Shown here one piece after another: positions 40,583 through 47,572 of a DNA stretch of 47,572 nucleotides. A program made the translations under genes and the position numbers. This stretch comes from an uncultured Caulobacteraceae bacterium. Lineage in GTDB: Bacteria; Pseudomonadota; Alphaproteobacteria; Caulobacterales; TH1-2. The stretch spans positions 1 to 47,572 of the forward strand of contig CALBST010000357.1 in assembly GCA_937967425.1 (NCBI GenBank), given 5' to 3'. Positions within the stretch are counted from its first letter, which is position 1. Each line of letters starts with the position of its first letter. The notes beneath the pieces were generated by a model. It saw nothing but the letters and a program-made list of their open reading frames with translations, did no database searches and was not told the DNA's origin.

Positions 40583-42552
40583 CGCCGGCGCACAAGTCCC
40601 GGGATGAAGTTCACGCCGATCGCCGCCGCGAATGACAATGCGCCGACGACTGCGCCCAGCCAGTCGGCGTCGCCATCGGCGCGCGTCACTTCAAGGGTGA
40701 TGAATGCAGCGATCAACAGTGCGCCCGATGCGAGCGAGATCCGTGTCTGCGCCTCCGCGCCGCGCTTGCGCCACATCCATGCGTGCGCAAGCAGAATGAG
40801 GCCTGGGCCCAGGAAGCCCAACGTGTCGCGCGAGATGAAGCCCGCACTGGCTTGGCGCGGGATCCAGAATGGCGTCATCCAGAGCGCGGCGGCGATCAGG
40901 AGCGCGCCGACCGTTACGGCGAGCATGGTGTTGGAAAATACGATCCGCACGCGCCGGACGCCGTAACGGGCGCGCAGCCGCACGATCAATGCGGTCATCA
41001 GCCAGATGCTGGCGTGCGCGCCGAACTCAGCGAAGCTCACCGGTTGAAGCAGCACCGCGCCGCCCGAATAGATGACGCGCACCGCAAGATCCGCCGCAAG
41101 GACCGCGAGCACAATGACGGTGCTCTCGACAAAACCCGCGCTAGCGCGCGCATCGCGCCGTTTCGCCGCCCATGCCGCGCCGCCCAGGATGGCCGCGGGC
41201 GCTGCAATGCCGCTGCCGATGAGCATCCAAGCCGGCCACTGGCTTGCTTCGGCGAGCAGCACCTGCGCGCTGGCGAACGCGAACATGATTGCGAACACGC
41301 TGCAAAAGCAGGCAAACGCGCGCCAGGCCCGTGATGGCAGGCCAAGATCTATGGCGCTCAACCAAAGTCCGGCCAACGCCAACGCCGGCGCAGCGAGCGC
41401 CGCTGGCAGAGCCAGCGCGACAGCCGCGCTAAACGCCGTGAAGGCCCCGCCCAGCAGAATCCAGAGCGTTGCTTTGAGTGCATCGAGCCCGCGTTCGCGC
41501 CGCATATTAGCCGCGGCGATGACGCCGATGAGCAGCGCCGCAACCACCGCAAAGCCCGCAGCCGCTGCGTAGCGGTCGGCGAGGCCGTGCTGCGAGAAGT
41601 GGAGCGCTGTAATCGCCATCAGAGGTGCAAGCGCGCCGGTGCCGGCGAGGGCAAGGCCCCGCGCGCCGAGTTGCGGCACGCGGATCGCGGCGATGGCGAA
41701 GAAGACCGCGCCGGCCCAGGCAGCGGCTGGCGTAAACCAGATTGCAGCACTGGGCTGGCCGCTCAACACGAACAGACCAAGCAGCGCCGCGCCGAACGCG
41801 CCGAAATGCACGGCCTCGAGCCGAAGGCTGAGTGCGCCGATAACCGCGGATGCAGCAACGATGAAGGCAAAGCCAACGCCCGCCGCGCTCACCATGCCGA
41901 TCTGCAGCGAGAGCGCGAGCACAGCGACGGTCATCGTCAGCGCCATGGTGACGCCTGTGCTGACCCGGTGGCGATGGGCGTGGACGAGGCCGATGCCGGC
42001 CGCGAGCGCAGCGCAGATGGAATAGCTCGCGGGATCTGTGTGCGCCGAGCCCAGCGCAAATCCGATCAGCGCCCAAACGCCTGCTGTCGCGACAGCCGCC
42101 CATGCCGCTGCGCGCCATTGCGGCCGGTGCGCGATCGCCATCATCGCCGCACCAATGGCAAGGCCGCTGGCGATGATGGCGCCCGTGCTGGCGTTGAAGG
42201 CAAAGCCAAGCGCCGGCGCGATCGCGAGAACGCCGAGCATCAGCCCGCGCGCCGTCTCAACCGATACGCCAGACGCTGGCAGTGTGATGGTCGGCGGCGC
42301 CGGCAATTTCCATGCGCGCTGCGCGCGCTCTGCCGGCGCTGCTTCCGCGTCCGCGCTTGCGGTCAGTGAGATGACTTCCGCGGTCGCGCCGCGCGCGTTG
42401 GCGACCTTGACGTGCTTCACGTCCTTCGCCGCCACTGCTTCGCGCAGCGCGTCGATCTCAGCCTGTTGGCTTTCGAGCCGCCGCCAGACGTACACGCCCG
42501 CCGCGAGAACGGCCGCCGTCTGGATCGCGAGGAGGGCGAAAAGAAGCTCCAT
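40564..42552 (-). CDS. DUF2339 polytopic membrane protein
   Basis: This 662-aa protein is almost entirely hydrophobic helices (at least 18) after a short N-terminal helix and coiled-coil-like segment (RRLESQQAEIDALREAVAA). The repeated Ala/Gly-rich helices match the DUF2339 family, which is often larger; members are of unknown function. It overlaps the ABM gene tail-to-tail by 19 bases and is preceded on its own strand by an SDR gene. Codon use matches the chromosome. Confidence 0.8.
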   Translation of the reverse strand: MELLFALLAIQTAAVLAAGVYVWRRLESQQAEIDALREAVAAKDVKHVKVANARGATAEVISLTASADAEAAPAERAQRAWKLPAPPTITLPASGVSVETARGLMLGVLAIAPALGFAFNASTGAIIASGLAIGAAMMAIAHRPQWRAAAWAAVATAGVWALIGFALGSAHTDPASYSICAALAAGIGLVHAHRHRVSTGVTMALTMTVAVLALSLQIGMVSAAGVGFAFIVAASAVIGALSLRLEAVHFGAFGAALLGLFVLSGQPSAAIWFTPAAAWAGAVFFAIAAIRVPQLGARGLALAGTGALAPLMAITALHFSQHGLADRYAAAAGFAVVAALLIGVIAAANMRRERGLDALKATLWILLGGAFTAFSAAVALALPAALAAPALALAGLWLSAIDLGLPSRAWRAFACFCSVFAIMFAFASAQVLLAEASQWPAWMLIGSGIAAPAAILGGAAWAAKRRDARASAGFVESTVIVLAVLAADLAVRVIYSGGAVLLQPVSFAEFGAHASIWLMTALIVRLRARYGVRRVRIVFSNTMLAVTVGALLIAAALWMTPFWIPRQASAGFISRDTLGFLGPGLILLAHAWMWRKRGAEAQTRISLASGALLIAAFITLEVTRADGDADWLGAVVGALSFAAAIGVNFIPGLVRRRQITSR

Positions 42553-42656
42553 GCGGCGGCGTTCCTAACCGACACGGCCGCCGAGAGCATGCCCAAATCG
42601 GGTCATCTCCCATCCGGAACGTAATCTGTTGCCGCAAGGCAGCGGTTTCCGCTGCG

Positions 42657-43559
42657 TCAGCCTTGGAGTTTGCGCATGAATTTCTGCGTCTGCATGTGGC
42701 CGCCGGTATAGGCGTCGCGCCCGGTCGGATCGGTGATTTCGGCCCACTTGTCGCGCACTGCCTCCGCGCTTGCGCCTTGGCCGAGATATGCGCCCTCGGT
42801 CTCGGTGATCTGGGCGAGCGCGAAGACGCCCGCGCCAGCGGTCAGGATCGCGCCATTCGGCCCGTCCTTGGATGCGAGATAAACAACGCCCGGCGTCACC
42901 TGTTCCGGCCCCAGCTTTTCGAGCATTTCAGGCGGCATCAGGTTCTCGGTCATGCGCGTGGCAGCGACTGGCGAAATGGCGTTGATGCGGATGTCGTTTT
43001 TCGCGCCCTCGAGCTTGATCGTGTTCATGAGGCCAACAAGGGCGAGTTTGGCGGCGCCGTAATTGGCTTGGCCGAAATTGCCGTAAAGCCCGGTCGAGGA
43101 TGTCGTGACAACGATGCGGCCGTAATTCTGCGCCTTCATGATCTCCCAGACGGCCTTCAGCGGCTTCACCGTGCCCATGAGGTGCACATCCACCACGGCC
43201 GCAAAATCGGCGAGTTCCATCTTGGAGAAGCTTTTGTCGCGCAGGATGCCGGCATTGGCGATCAGCACGTCGATGCGGCCCCATTTAGCCATCGTGCGCT
43301 CGACCATGGCGGCCACGCCCGCATCGTTGGTCACCGAGGCGCCGTCCGCGATCGCTTCGCCGCCGGCCTTGGTGATTTCCGCCACCACGGCTTCGGCCGC
43401 CGCCGAGGAGCCGCCCGAGCCGTCAAGCGCGCCGCCCAGATCGTTGACCACGACCTTCGCCCCACGCCGCGCAAACTCAAGCGCGTGGCTACGGCCCAAA
43501 CCGCCGCCCGCGCCGGTCACGATCACTACTTGGCCGTCAAAGCGGATGTCGTCGCTCAT
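42657..43559 (-). CDS. Short-chain dehydrogenase, multifunctional-enzyme-type (3R)-hydroxyacyl-CoA dehydrogenase-like
   Basis: This 300-aa NAD(P)-dependent oxidoreductase has the cofactor motif TGAGGGLGRSHALEFARRGA, followed by VVVNDLGG (Asp suggests NAD preference). The NAG motif appears as IANAGILRDKSF, and the active site as TTSSTGLYGNFGQANYGAAK with Ser, Tyr and Lys in place. The VNDLGG and GILRDKSF stretches recall the dehydrogenase part of peroxisomal MFE-2, suggesting a fatty acyl-CoA role. The ATG at 43559 begins MSDDIRFDG. Confidence 0.9.
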   Translation of the reverse strand: MSDDIRFDGQVVIVTGAGGGLGRSHALEFARRGAKVVVNDLGGALDGSGGSSAAAEAVVAEITKAGGEAIADGASVTNDAGVAAMVERTMAKWGRIDVLIANAGILRDKSFSKMELADFAAVVDVHLMGTVKPLKAVWEIMKAQNYGRIVVTTSSTGLYGNFGQANYGAAKLALVGLMNTIKLEGAKNDIRINAISPVAATRMTENLMPPEMLEKLGPEQVTPGVVYLASKDGPNGAILTAGAGVFALAQITETEGAYLGQGASAEAVRDKWAEITDPTGRDAYTGGHMQTQKFMRKLQG

Positions 43560-43663
43560 CGAATTCTCTCGCTGTTTTGCGCAACCGTGATGTCCAGCAC
43601 GCCCGCGCCGGTCAAGGGAGGGCGCTGACTATAGCGTCGCAGTGGCGTCGCGGAAGGCGAGGT

Positions 43664-44458
43664 TCAGGCGCCGCTCATCTGCGCTGCGAGCGCGTCGGCG
43701 CGGCGCGCGAGCTTGGCGCGGCGGCGGTTGAGCGCTTTGAGCGTACGGCGCAGATCGCGTTCGTCTCCGGCCAGCGCGGGTTCGGCCACTAAGCGCTCCA
43801 TCAAGAGCAGCGCATCGCGTTCGCCGCCCAGCGCATCGGCGATCTTTTCGCCGCGCTTGCGCCGGCGCTTGCCTGGCCAGGCATCGTCCAGGATCGTCGC
43901 CGCGAGATAGCGATCCTTTTCGCGAATGCGCCATTCGTGGCGTCGCACTGGATCATGTGAGCCCAGGCCGCGCCGCCGCGCGCGCTTGGCGCGCCGATCG
44001 AGCCGCTTGGCGCCGCGCTTGATCTGACGATGCGACGCCTCAGGCCACACTTGCGCCAGAGCGGAGAGGTCCTTCAGGCTGGCGCGTGCTGCTTCCAGGT
44101 TCAACGCATAACGGGTCGTGGCCGCGTACGCGATCGAGTTGGCGACCGCTTCGAACGCCTCGGCCGCGCGCTTGCCGCTTGAGCGCGCGGCGGCGCGCGC
44201 CGCTTCGGTCAAAGCCGCCTGATCGCGTGAAAGCGCGAGGTTGCGCATGAGTGATCGGGCTGAGTCCACGAACACCGTAGAAAGTCCCGGGGCGCAGGCG
44301 CGGCCAATTCGCGCCAGAGCGCGGGCGCGCTTCACGCGCACACGGCAACGATGCACCGCCTTCGGATCGGCTTGTACAGTTTCGAGTTCATCGATCGCAG
44401 CGCGCAACTCTTCCGTTAGCGCCGCGCGCAGATCGAACGCCGGTCCTGGCGAACGCAT
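43664..44458 (-). CDS. CHAD domain protein
   Basis: The 264-aa protein has the CHAD helical domain with conserved His and Arg/Lys residues (AVHRCRVRVKRARALARIGR near residue 35, and HEWRIREKDRYLAAT). Such domains bind polyphosphate or are linked to granules and the cell surface; CYTH domains often accompany them, but none is seen here. It is very Ala/Arg-rich, as expected. It is followed by 105 bp without a gene before the SDR. Confidence 0.85.
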   Translation of the reverse strand: MRSPGPAFDLRAALTEELRAAIDELETVQADPKAVHRCRVRVKRARALARIGRACAPGLSTVFVDSARSLMRNLALSRDQAALTEAARAAARSSGKRAAEAFEAVANSIAYAATTRYALNLEAARASLKDLSALAQVWPEASHRQIKRGAKRLDRRAKRARRRGLGSHDPVRRHEWRIREKDRYLAATILDDAWPGKRRRKRGEKIADALGGERDALLLMERLVAEPALAGDERDLRRTLKALNRRRAKLARRADALAAQMSGA

Positions 44459-44482
44459 GGCAATGCCCCCAAAGCCTTGCGA

Positions 44483-44950
44483 CTATTCCCGTCGCGCAAT
44501 CTTTTTGAGGGTGCCGGAAAATGAAAGCAATGGCCGCGCTGCCTGTGTCACAATTCCACGGACAAATGTGACAGTGCGCGTGTCGCGCAAAACCTCGCCG
44601 CGCGCTTCGACCAATCCGTCCAAGCCGCCCGCGCCCACAAACTCGGAACTAAACGTCAGCGTCACCGCATGCGCGCCCTTCAACGTGTTGTGAGCAATGG
44701 CGAAAAGCGAGAAGTCGGCGAAGCTCATCAGGCAGCCGCCATGGATTGCGCCGCCGCCGTTACAGTGATGCGGCTTGGGCTCGAACACGCAGCGCGCGCC
44801 GCCATCGGGCTCGCTGCGGAAGTAGAAGGGCCCGATGAGACTTTCGTAAGGATCGCCGCCCTGGCTCCAAGTGGTCCAACCCGCGAAAGGGCCTTCCGTA
44901 AGCGTCACGCCCCCGCTCCAAGTTGTCTGAGGCGTCCCGTCGCCGTTCAT
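44483..44950 (-). CDS. PaaI-type hotdog thioesterase
   Basis: The 155-aa protein shows the hotdog thioesterase core: CVFEPKPHHCNGGGAIHGGC followed by LMSFADFSLFAIAH, a typical helix with the HGG-x-xx-xxD region. It likely hydrolyses acyl-CoA or phenylacetyl-type thioesters, consistent with neighbouring dehydrogenase genes. GGAGGG lies 8 bases before the ATG at 44950, which decides the start over 44980. Confidence 0.85.
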   Translation of the reverse strand: MNGDGTPQTTWSGGVTLTEGPFAGWTTWSQGGDPYESLIGPFYFRSEPDGGARCVFEPKPHHCNGGGAIHGGCLMSFADFSLFAIAHNTLKGAHAVTLTFSSEFVGAGGLDGLVEARGEVLRDTRTVTFVRGIVTQAARPLLSFSGTLKKIARRE

Positions 44951-45012
44951 GCCATTCCCTCCATGACCCGGTGCTGGCATGGTGCGGCGGCAACGGCAAG
45001 GCGGGGCGCGTG

Positions 45013-45627
45013 ATGCGCGGAGTGTTTGCGATATTGGCGTGTCTGGTGCTGGCGCAATGCGCCTCGCCGGAGGACCGGCGCTTCCGCGTCGGCGAAGCGC
45101 CGACGTCCTACGTGATATTGGGTGTCGCAGAGGCAGCCGAGAACACGTCTCCGAGCTACACGGTGCTCTGGCGCCGGCTTGATGAGGACGGAAATTTCAC
45201 CCGCTATGGCGCTCGCCGCATTTTCGAAGCGCGCTCTGAATCCGGCGACGGTGTCCAGATTCCCGGCATTCCGGGTGAGTTCATCCTATCGGAGGTCGAG
45301 CCGGGCACATATGCGCTCGACAGCGTGTTCGCGCTCATTCGCGACGGACGCGTGAACTACAGCGCCAACGGCGTCGTTGTTGGTCCGGAGCGGCCAAGTT
45401 TCGAAGTGCGGCCCGGCGAGGCGGTTTATCTCGGCATCTGGCAAGCCGATCTGGTGGACTCCGTGGCGGTCGTGCGCCCCTGGCGCCTGGAGCAGGAAGA
45501 TCTCGACGCCGTCCTCCGCGACACCGGCGCCGTCATCGGCCCAGTCCGCCTTGCCGAGCCGCAAACGCGCGCGGTTCCGTGCGCGCCATATCGCTTAGGT
45601 ACCAACTCACAGCGGCAGGTGTGCTGA
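45013..45627 (+). CDS. Lipoprotein, hypothetical, 204 aa
   Basis: An N-terminal lipoprotein signal (MRGVFAILACLVLAQCAS, lipobox LAQC) precedes a beta-rich domain (YVILGVAEAAENTSPSYTVL, LSEVEPGTYALDSVFAL, GEAVYLGIWQADLV). A similar pattern occurs in DUF2846-type lipoproteins, but I cannot assign it. The ATG at 45013 follows a GTG; GGCGGGG is nearby. It lies 4 bp before an acyl-CoA dehydrogenase gene. Confidence 0.7.
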   Translation: MRGVFAILACLVLAQCASPEDRRFRVGEAPTSYVILGVAEAAENTSPSYTVLWRRLDEDGNFTRYGARRIFEARSESGDGVQIPGIPGEFILSEVEPGTYALDSVFALIRDGRVNYSANGVVVGPERPSFEVRPGEAVYLGIWQADLVDSVAVVRPWRLEQEDLDAVLRDTGAVIGPVRLAEPQTRAVPCAPYRLGTNSQRQVC

Positions 45628-45631
45628 CCTC

Positions 45632-46774
45632 ATGGATCACGAAACGTTCAACCAACTCCTTGAAGGCGTCCGCCGCTTCGTCAATGACCGGCTGATCCCG
45701 CTCGAAGCCAAGGTCGCTGAAGATGATGCGATCCCGGCTGATGCGCTGGCGGAGATGCGCGCGCTCGGACTGTTCGGCATCTCGATCCCCGAAGAATACG
45801 GCGGCCTCGGCCTCACGATGGAGGAAGAGTGCCGGACGATGTTCGAGTTTTGCCGTTGCTCGCCAGCGTTCCGCTCGGCCTTCGGCACCAATGTCGGCAT
45901 CGGCAGCCAAGGGCTCGTGATGTTCGGCACGCCGGCGCAGAAGGATAAGTGGCTGCCCGGCATCGCATCGGGCGAGGTTGTTACGTCGTTCGCGTTGACC
46001 GAGCCCGAGGCCGGCTCGGACTCCGCCTCCGTCCGCACCCGGGCCGAACGCGATGGCGATCATTACGTTCTGAACGGCTCAAAGCGCTACATCACCAACG
46101 CCGCGCGCGCCTCGCTCTTCACGGTGATGGCGCGCACCAATCCCGAAGCCAAAGGCGGCGCCGGTGTTTCCGCCTTCCTCGTGCCGAGCGATCTCAAAGG
46201 CGTCTCAGTCGGCAAGCCCGAGAAGAAGATGGGCCAGCAGGGCGCCCACATTCACGACGTGAACTTCGACAACGTCCGCGTGCCGGCGGAGAACCGCTTA
46301 GGCGAAGAGGGCCAAGGTTTCCGCGTCGCCATGCAAGTGCTCGACCGTGGCCGTCTGCATATCTCTTCAGTCTGCGTCGGCGTCGCCGAGCGCCTGATCG
46401 AAGAGAGCGTGCGCTACGCTGCCGAGCGCAAACAGTTCGGCCAGCCGATCGCCAACTTCCAGATGATCCAAGCGCAACTCGCCGATTGCCGCGCCGAAGC
46501 GAATGCCGGCCGGGCGATGGTGCTGGAAGCCGCGCGCAAGCGCGATCGCGGCGAGGATGTGGTGATGGATGCGGCGGCGGCAAAGCTTTTCTGTTCTGAA
46601 ATGGTCGGCCGCGTCGCCGACCGCGCCGTGCAGATTTTCGGCGGCTCAGGTTACGTCGCCGATCACGGCATCGAGCGCTTCTACCGCGATGTCCGCATTT
46701 TCCGCCTCTACGAAGGCACCAGCGAAATCCAACGCCTGATCATCGCCCGTGAGATGATGAAGCAGGGCAAGTAG
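45632..46774 (+). CDS. Acyl-CoA dehydrogenase, canonical
   Basis: This 380-aa flavoenzyme keeps the full set of family residues: GISIPEEYGGLGLTMEEECR, FALTEPEAGSDSASVRTRAE, NGSKRYITNA, QFGQPIANFQMIQAQLAD, QIFGGSGYVADHGIERFYRD and RLYEGTSEIQRLI, with catalytic Glu361 in the YEGT position. This differs from the pair at 33006-35376. It is likely a short- or medium-chain acyl-CoA dehydrogenase; the electron acceptor would be ETF. It starts 4 bp after the lipoprotein gene, suggesting an operon. Confidence 0.95.
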   Translation: MDHETFNQLLEGVRRFVNDRLIPLEAKVAEDDAIPADALAEMRALGLFGISIPEEYGGLGLTMEEECRTMFEFCRCSPAFRSAFGTNVGIGSQGLVMFGTPAQKDKWLPGIASGEVVTSFALTEPEAGSDSASVRTRAERDGDHYVLNGSKRYITNAARASLFTVMARTNPEAKGGAGVSAFLVPSDLKGVSVGKPEKKMGQQGAHIHDVNFDNVRVPAENRLGEEGQGFRVAMQVLDRGRLHISSVCVGVAERLIEESVRYAAERKQFGQPIANFQMIQAQLADCRAEANAGRAMVLEAARKRDRGEDVVMDAAAAKLFCSEMVGRVADRAVQIFGGSGYVADHGIERFYRDVRIFRLYEGTSEIQRLIIAREMMKQGK

Positions 46775-46779
46775 CCACA

Positions 46780-47379
46780 GTGAGCTGGACCACCGCCGCA
46801 GTTCTCGCTGTGCTGACGTTGGCCGCTGTTGCAGCGATCTTAATCATTCTGCCGTTGCTGAGCCGGGTGTTCGCGTTCCTCGGATCAATTGTCGATGAAT
46901 GGCGCCCTACGCCAGCCGGCCAGGCAAGACCCGGTCACGAACGCCTCGGACTTGGGATCGTCTTTCTGGCGACGCCAGTCGCGGCATTACTTTGGTACAA
47001 CGTTGGTCCGGCGCTTGTGGCGCTGGCGAACGGCTCTCTCAGTGAGGTTGGGCCGCTTGCGATCGTGTTGTTGATGGTCGTCATGGTGTTGACTCCGTTG
47101 GGAGGCGCCTGGGCATTGCTCAGCTGGAAGAACGCGCGCCTTGAGTTCGAAGGCGACAAAATCAGGCAGACGACGAGCCTTGGGCGTCAAATGGCATGGA
47201 GAAAAGTGACGAGTGCTTCGGTTCATTCCGGCGCGCGGACGCCGCGCATCGTTCGCTTCGATTTGGAACATCGATGGCTCCTGGCGGACACAAATTGGAT
47301 CGGGATACGAGACGTATACGAGAGCCTGGGTCGTGCAGGCGTGACGATTGAGGCCTGGCAGGAACCGACCGGCAAATGA
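46780..47379 (+). CDS. Membrane protein with cytoplasmic tail, 199 aa
   Basis: The protein begins at GTG (46780), 5 bases after the dehydrogenase stop, and has three hydrophobic stretches: AAVLAVLTLAAVAAILIILP, LGIVFLATPVAALLWYNVGP, and AIVLLMVVMVLTPLGGAWAL. A soluble tail (LEFEGDKIRQTTSLGRQMAW, RKVTSASVHS) recalls a PH-like or YcxB-type domain. Family not firmly recognised. No ATG fits this frame close to the first helix. Confidence 0.65.
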   Translation: MSWTTAAVLAVLTLAAVAAILIILPLLSRVFAFLGSIVDEWRPTPAGQARPGHERLGLGIVFLATPVAALLWYNVGPALVALANGSLSEVGPLAIVLLMVVMVLTPLGGAWALLSWKNARLEFEGDKIRQTTSLGRQMAWRKVTSASVHSGARTPRIVRFDLEHRWLLADTNWIGIRDVYESLGRAGVTIEAWQEPTGK

Positions 47380-47415
47380 CTTGCCGCAAGGACGCGTAAG
47401 GTGGAGCACGGTCCC

Positions 47416-47572
47416 ATGGCATCCAAAAATGGTCCGAAACCGCAAAAAACCCTGACTGAGCACGCCAAAGGCATTGCCGCGCTCCCCGGCGAAAAACTCG
47501 CGGAACTGAAAGCCTTTGGCGCCGAAAAAGTGCAGGAGACGCTCACGGCGTTTTTGCTCGCGTTGCCCGCGT
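47416..47572 (+). CDS. Hypothetical protein, cut by the window end
   Basis: An open frame starts at ATG 47416 (MASKNGPKPQKTLTEHAKGI, then AALPGEKLAELKAFGAEKVQ) and runs off the end without a stop. GGTGGAG lies 10 bases upstream. The sequence is basic and helical. I cannot assign a family from 52 residues. Confidence 0.5.
   Translation, partial: MASKNGPKPQKTLTEHAKGIAALPGEKLAELKAFGAEKVQETLTAFLLALPA

Noticed and set aside
1..47572. CRISPR array, tRNA or rRNA genes
   Set aside because: No regularly spaced repeat-spacer series was seen and no tRNA or rRNA signature was recognised; small tRNAs could be missed without a search tool.

Overview
The window is high-GC DNA with short spacers and many 4-bp ATGA/GTGA stop-start overlaps. 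The gene families (Trb-type conjugation cluster, DUF1289, DUF2339, CHAD, paired acyl-CoA dehydrogenases, Ada-AlkA fusion) fit an alphaproteobacterium, perhaps a Caulobacterales relative. No rRNA or tRNA gene is present to fix the lineage, so this placement is inference.

Region 1 (1 to about 15,400) is accessory DNA. An IS1182-type insertion sequence (112-1662) is followed by a leftward copper/silver efflux operon (Cys-rich periplasmic protein, CusC, CusB with a fused CusF domain, CusA, CusF). Then come single-gene modules separated by copies of one direct repeat family: a 46-aa membrane peptide, a 95-aa unknown, a SUKH (SMI1/KNR4) immunity-type gene broken by one stop codon, and a three-helix membrane protein. 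The centrepiece is a 918-aa protein with a TIR domain, a STAND NTPase, one membrane helix and an FGE-sulfatase fold (10964-13720). Its last codons look like a variable region of a diversity-generating retroelement (DGR). A zinc-ribbon protein, a secreted nuclease-like lipoprotein and a 22-aa lysine-rich peptide close the region.

Region 2 (15,415 to 29,818) is the conserved part of an integrative element: traG, a CopG-like gene, then trbB-C-D-E-J-L-F-G-I in one tight rightward operon. Two excisionase-like HTH genes, a small membrane protein, a DnaQ-like exonuclease, a ribbon-helix-helix protein and a tyrosine integrase follow. The integrase abuts the 5' end of dusA, a known integration site, and the gap holds a highly ordered set of short repeats that look like an attachment site. 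No relaxase, partition or replication gene is seen, and no second attachment site was found, so the left end probably lies outside the window (possibly with all of region 1 as cargo) or has decayed.

Region 3 (30,043 to the end) reads as ordinary chromosome: dusA, a TauE/SafE permease, DUF1289, two small secreted proteins behind a promoter with overlapping 10-mer repeats, three acyl-CoA dehydrogenases, a membrane-anchored sulfatase, alkylation repair genes (ada-alkA fusion and ogt), a DUF2339 membrane protein, an SDR, a CHAD protein, a hotdog thioesterase and several unknowns. The acyl-CoA dehydrogenases, SDR and thioesterase suggest fatty-acid or CoA-thioester catabolism.
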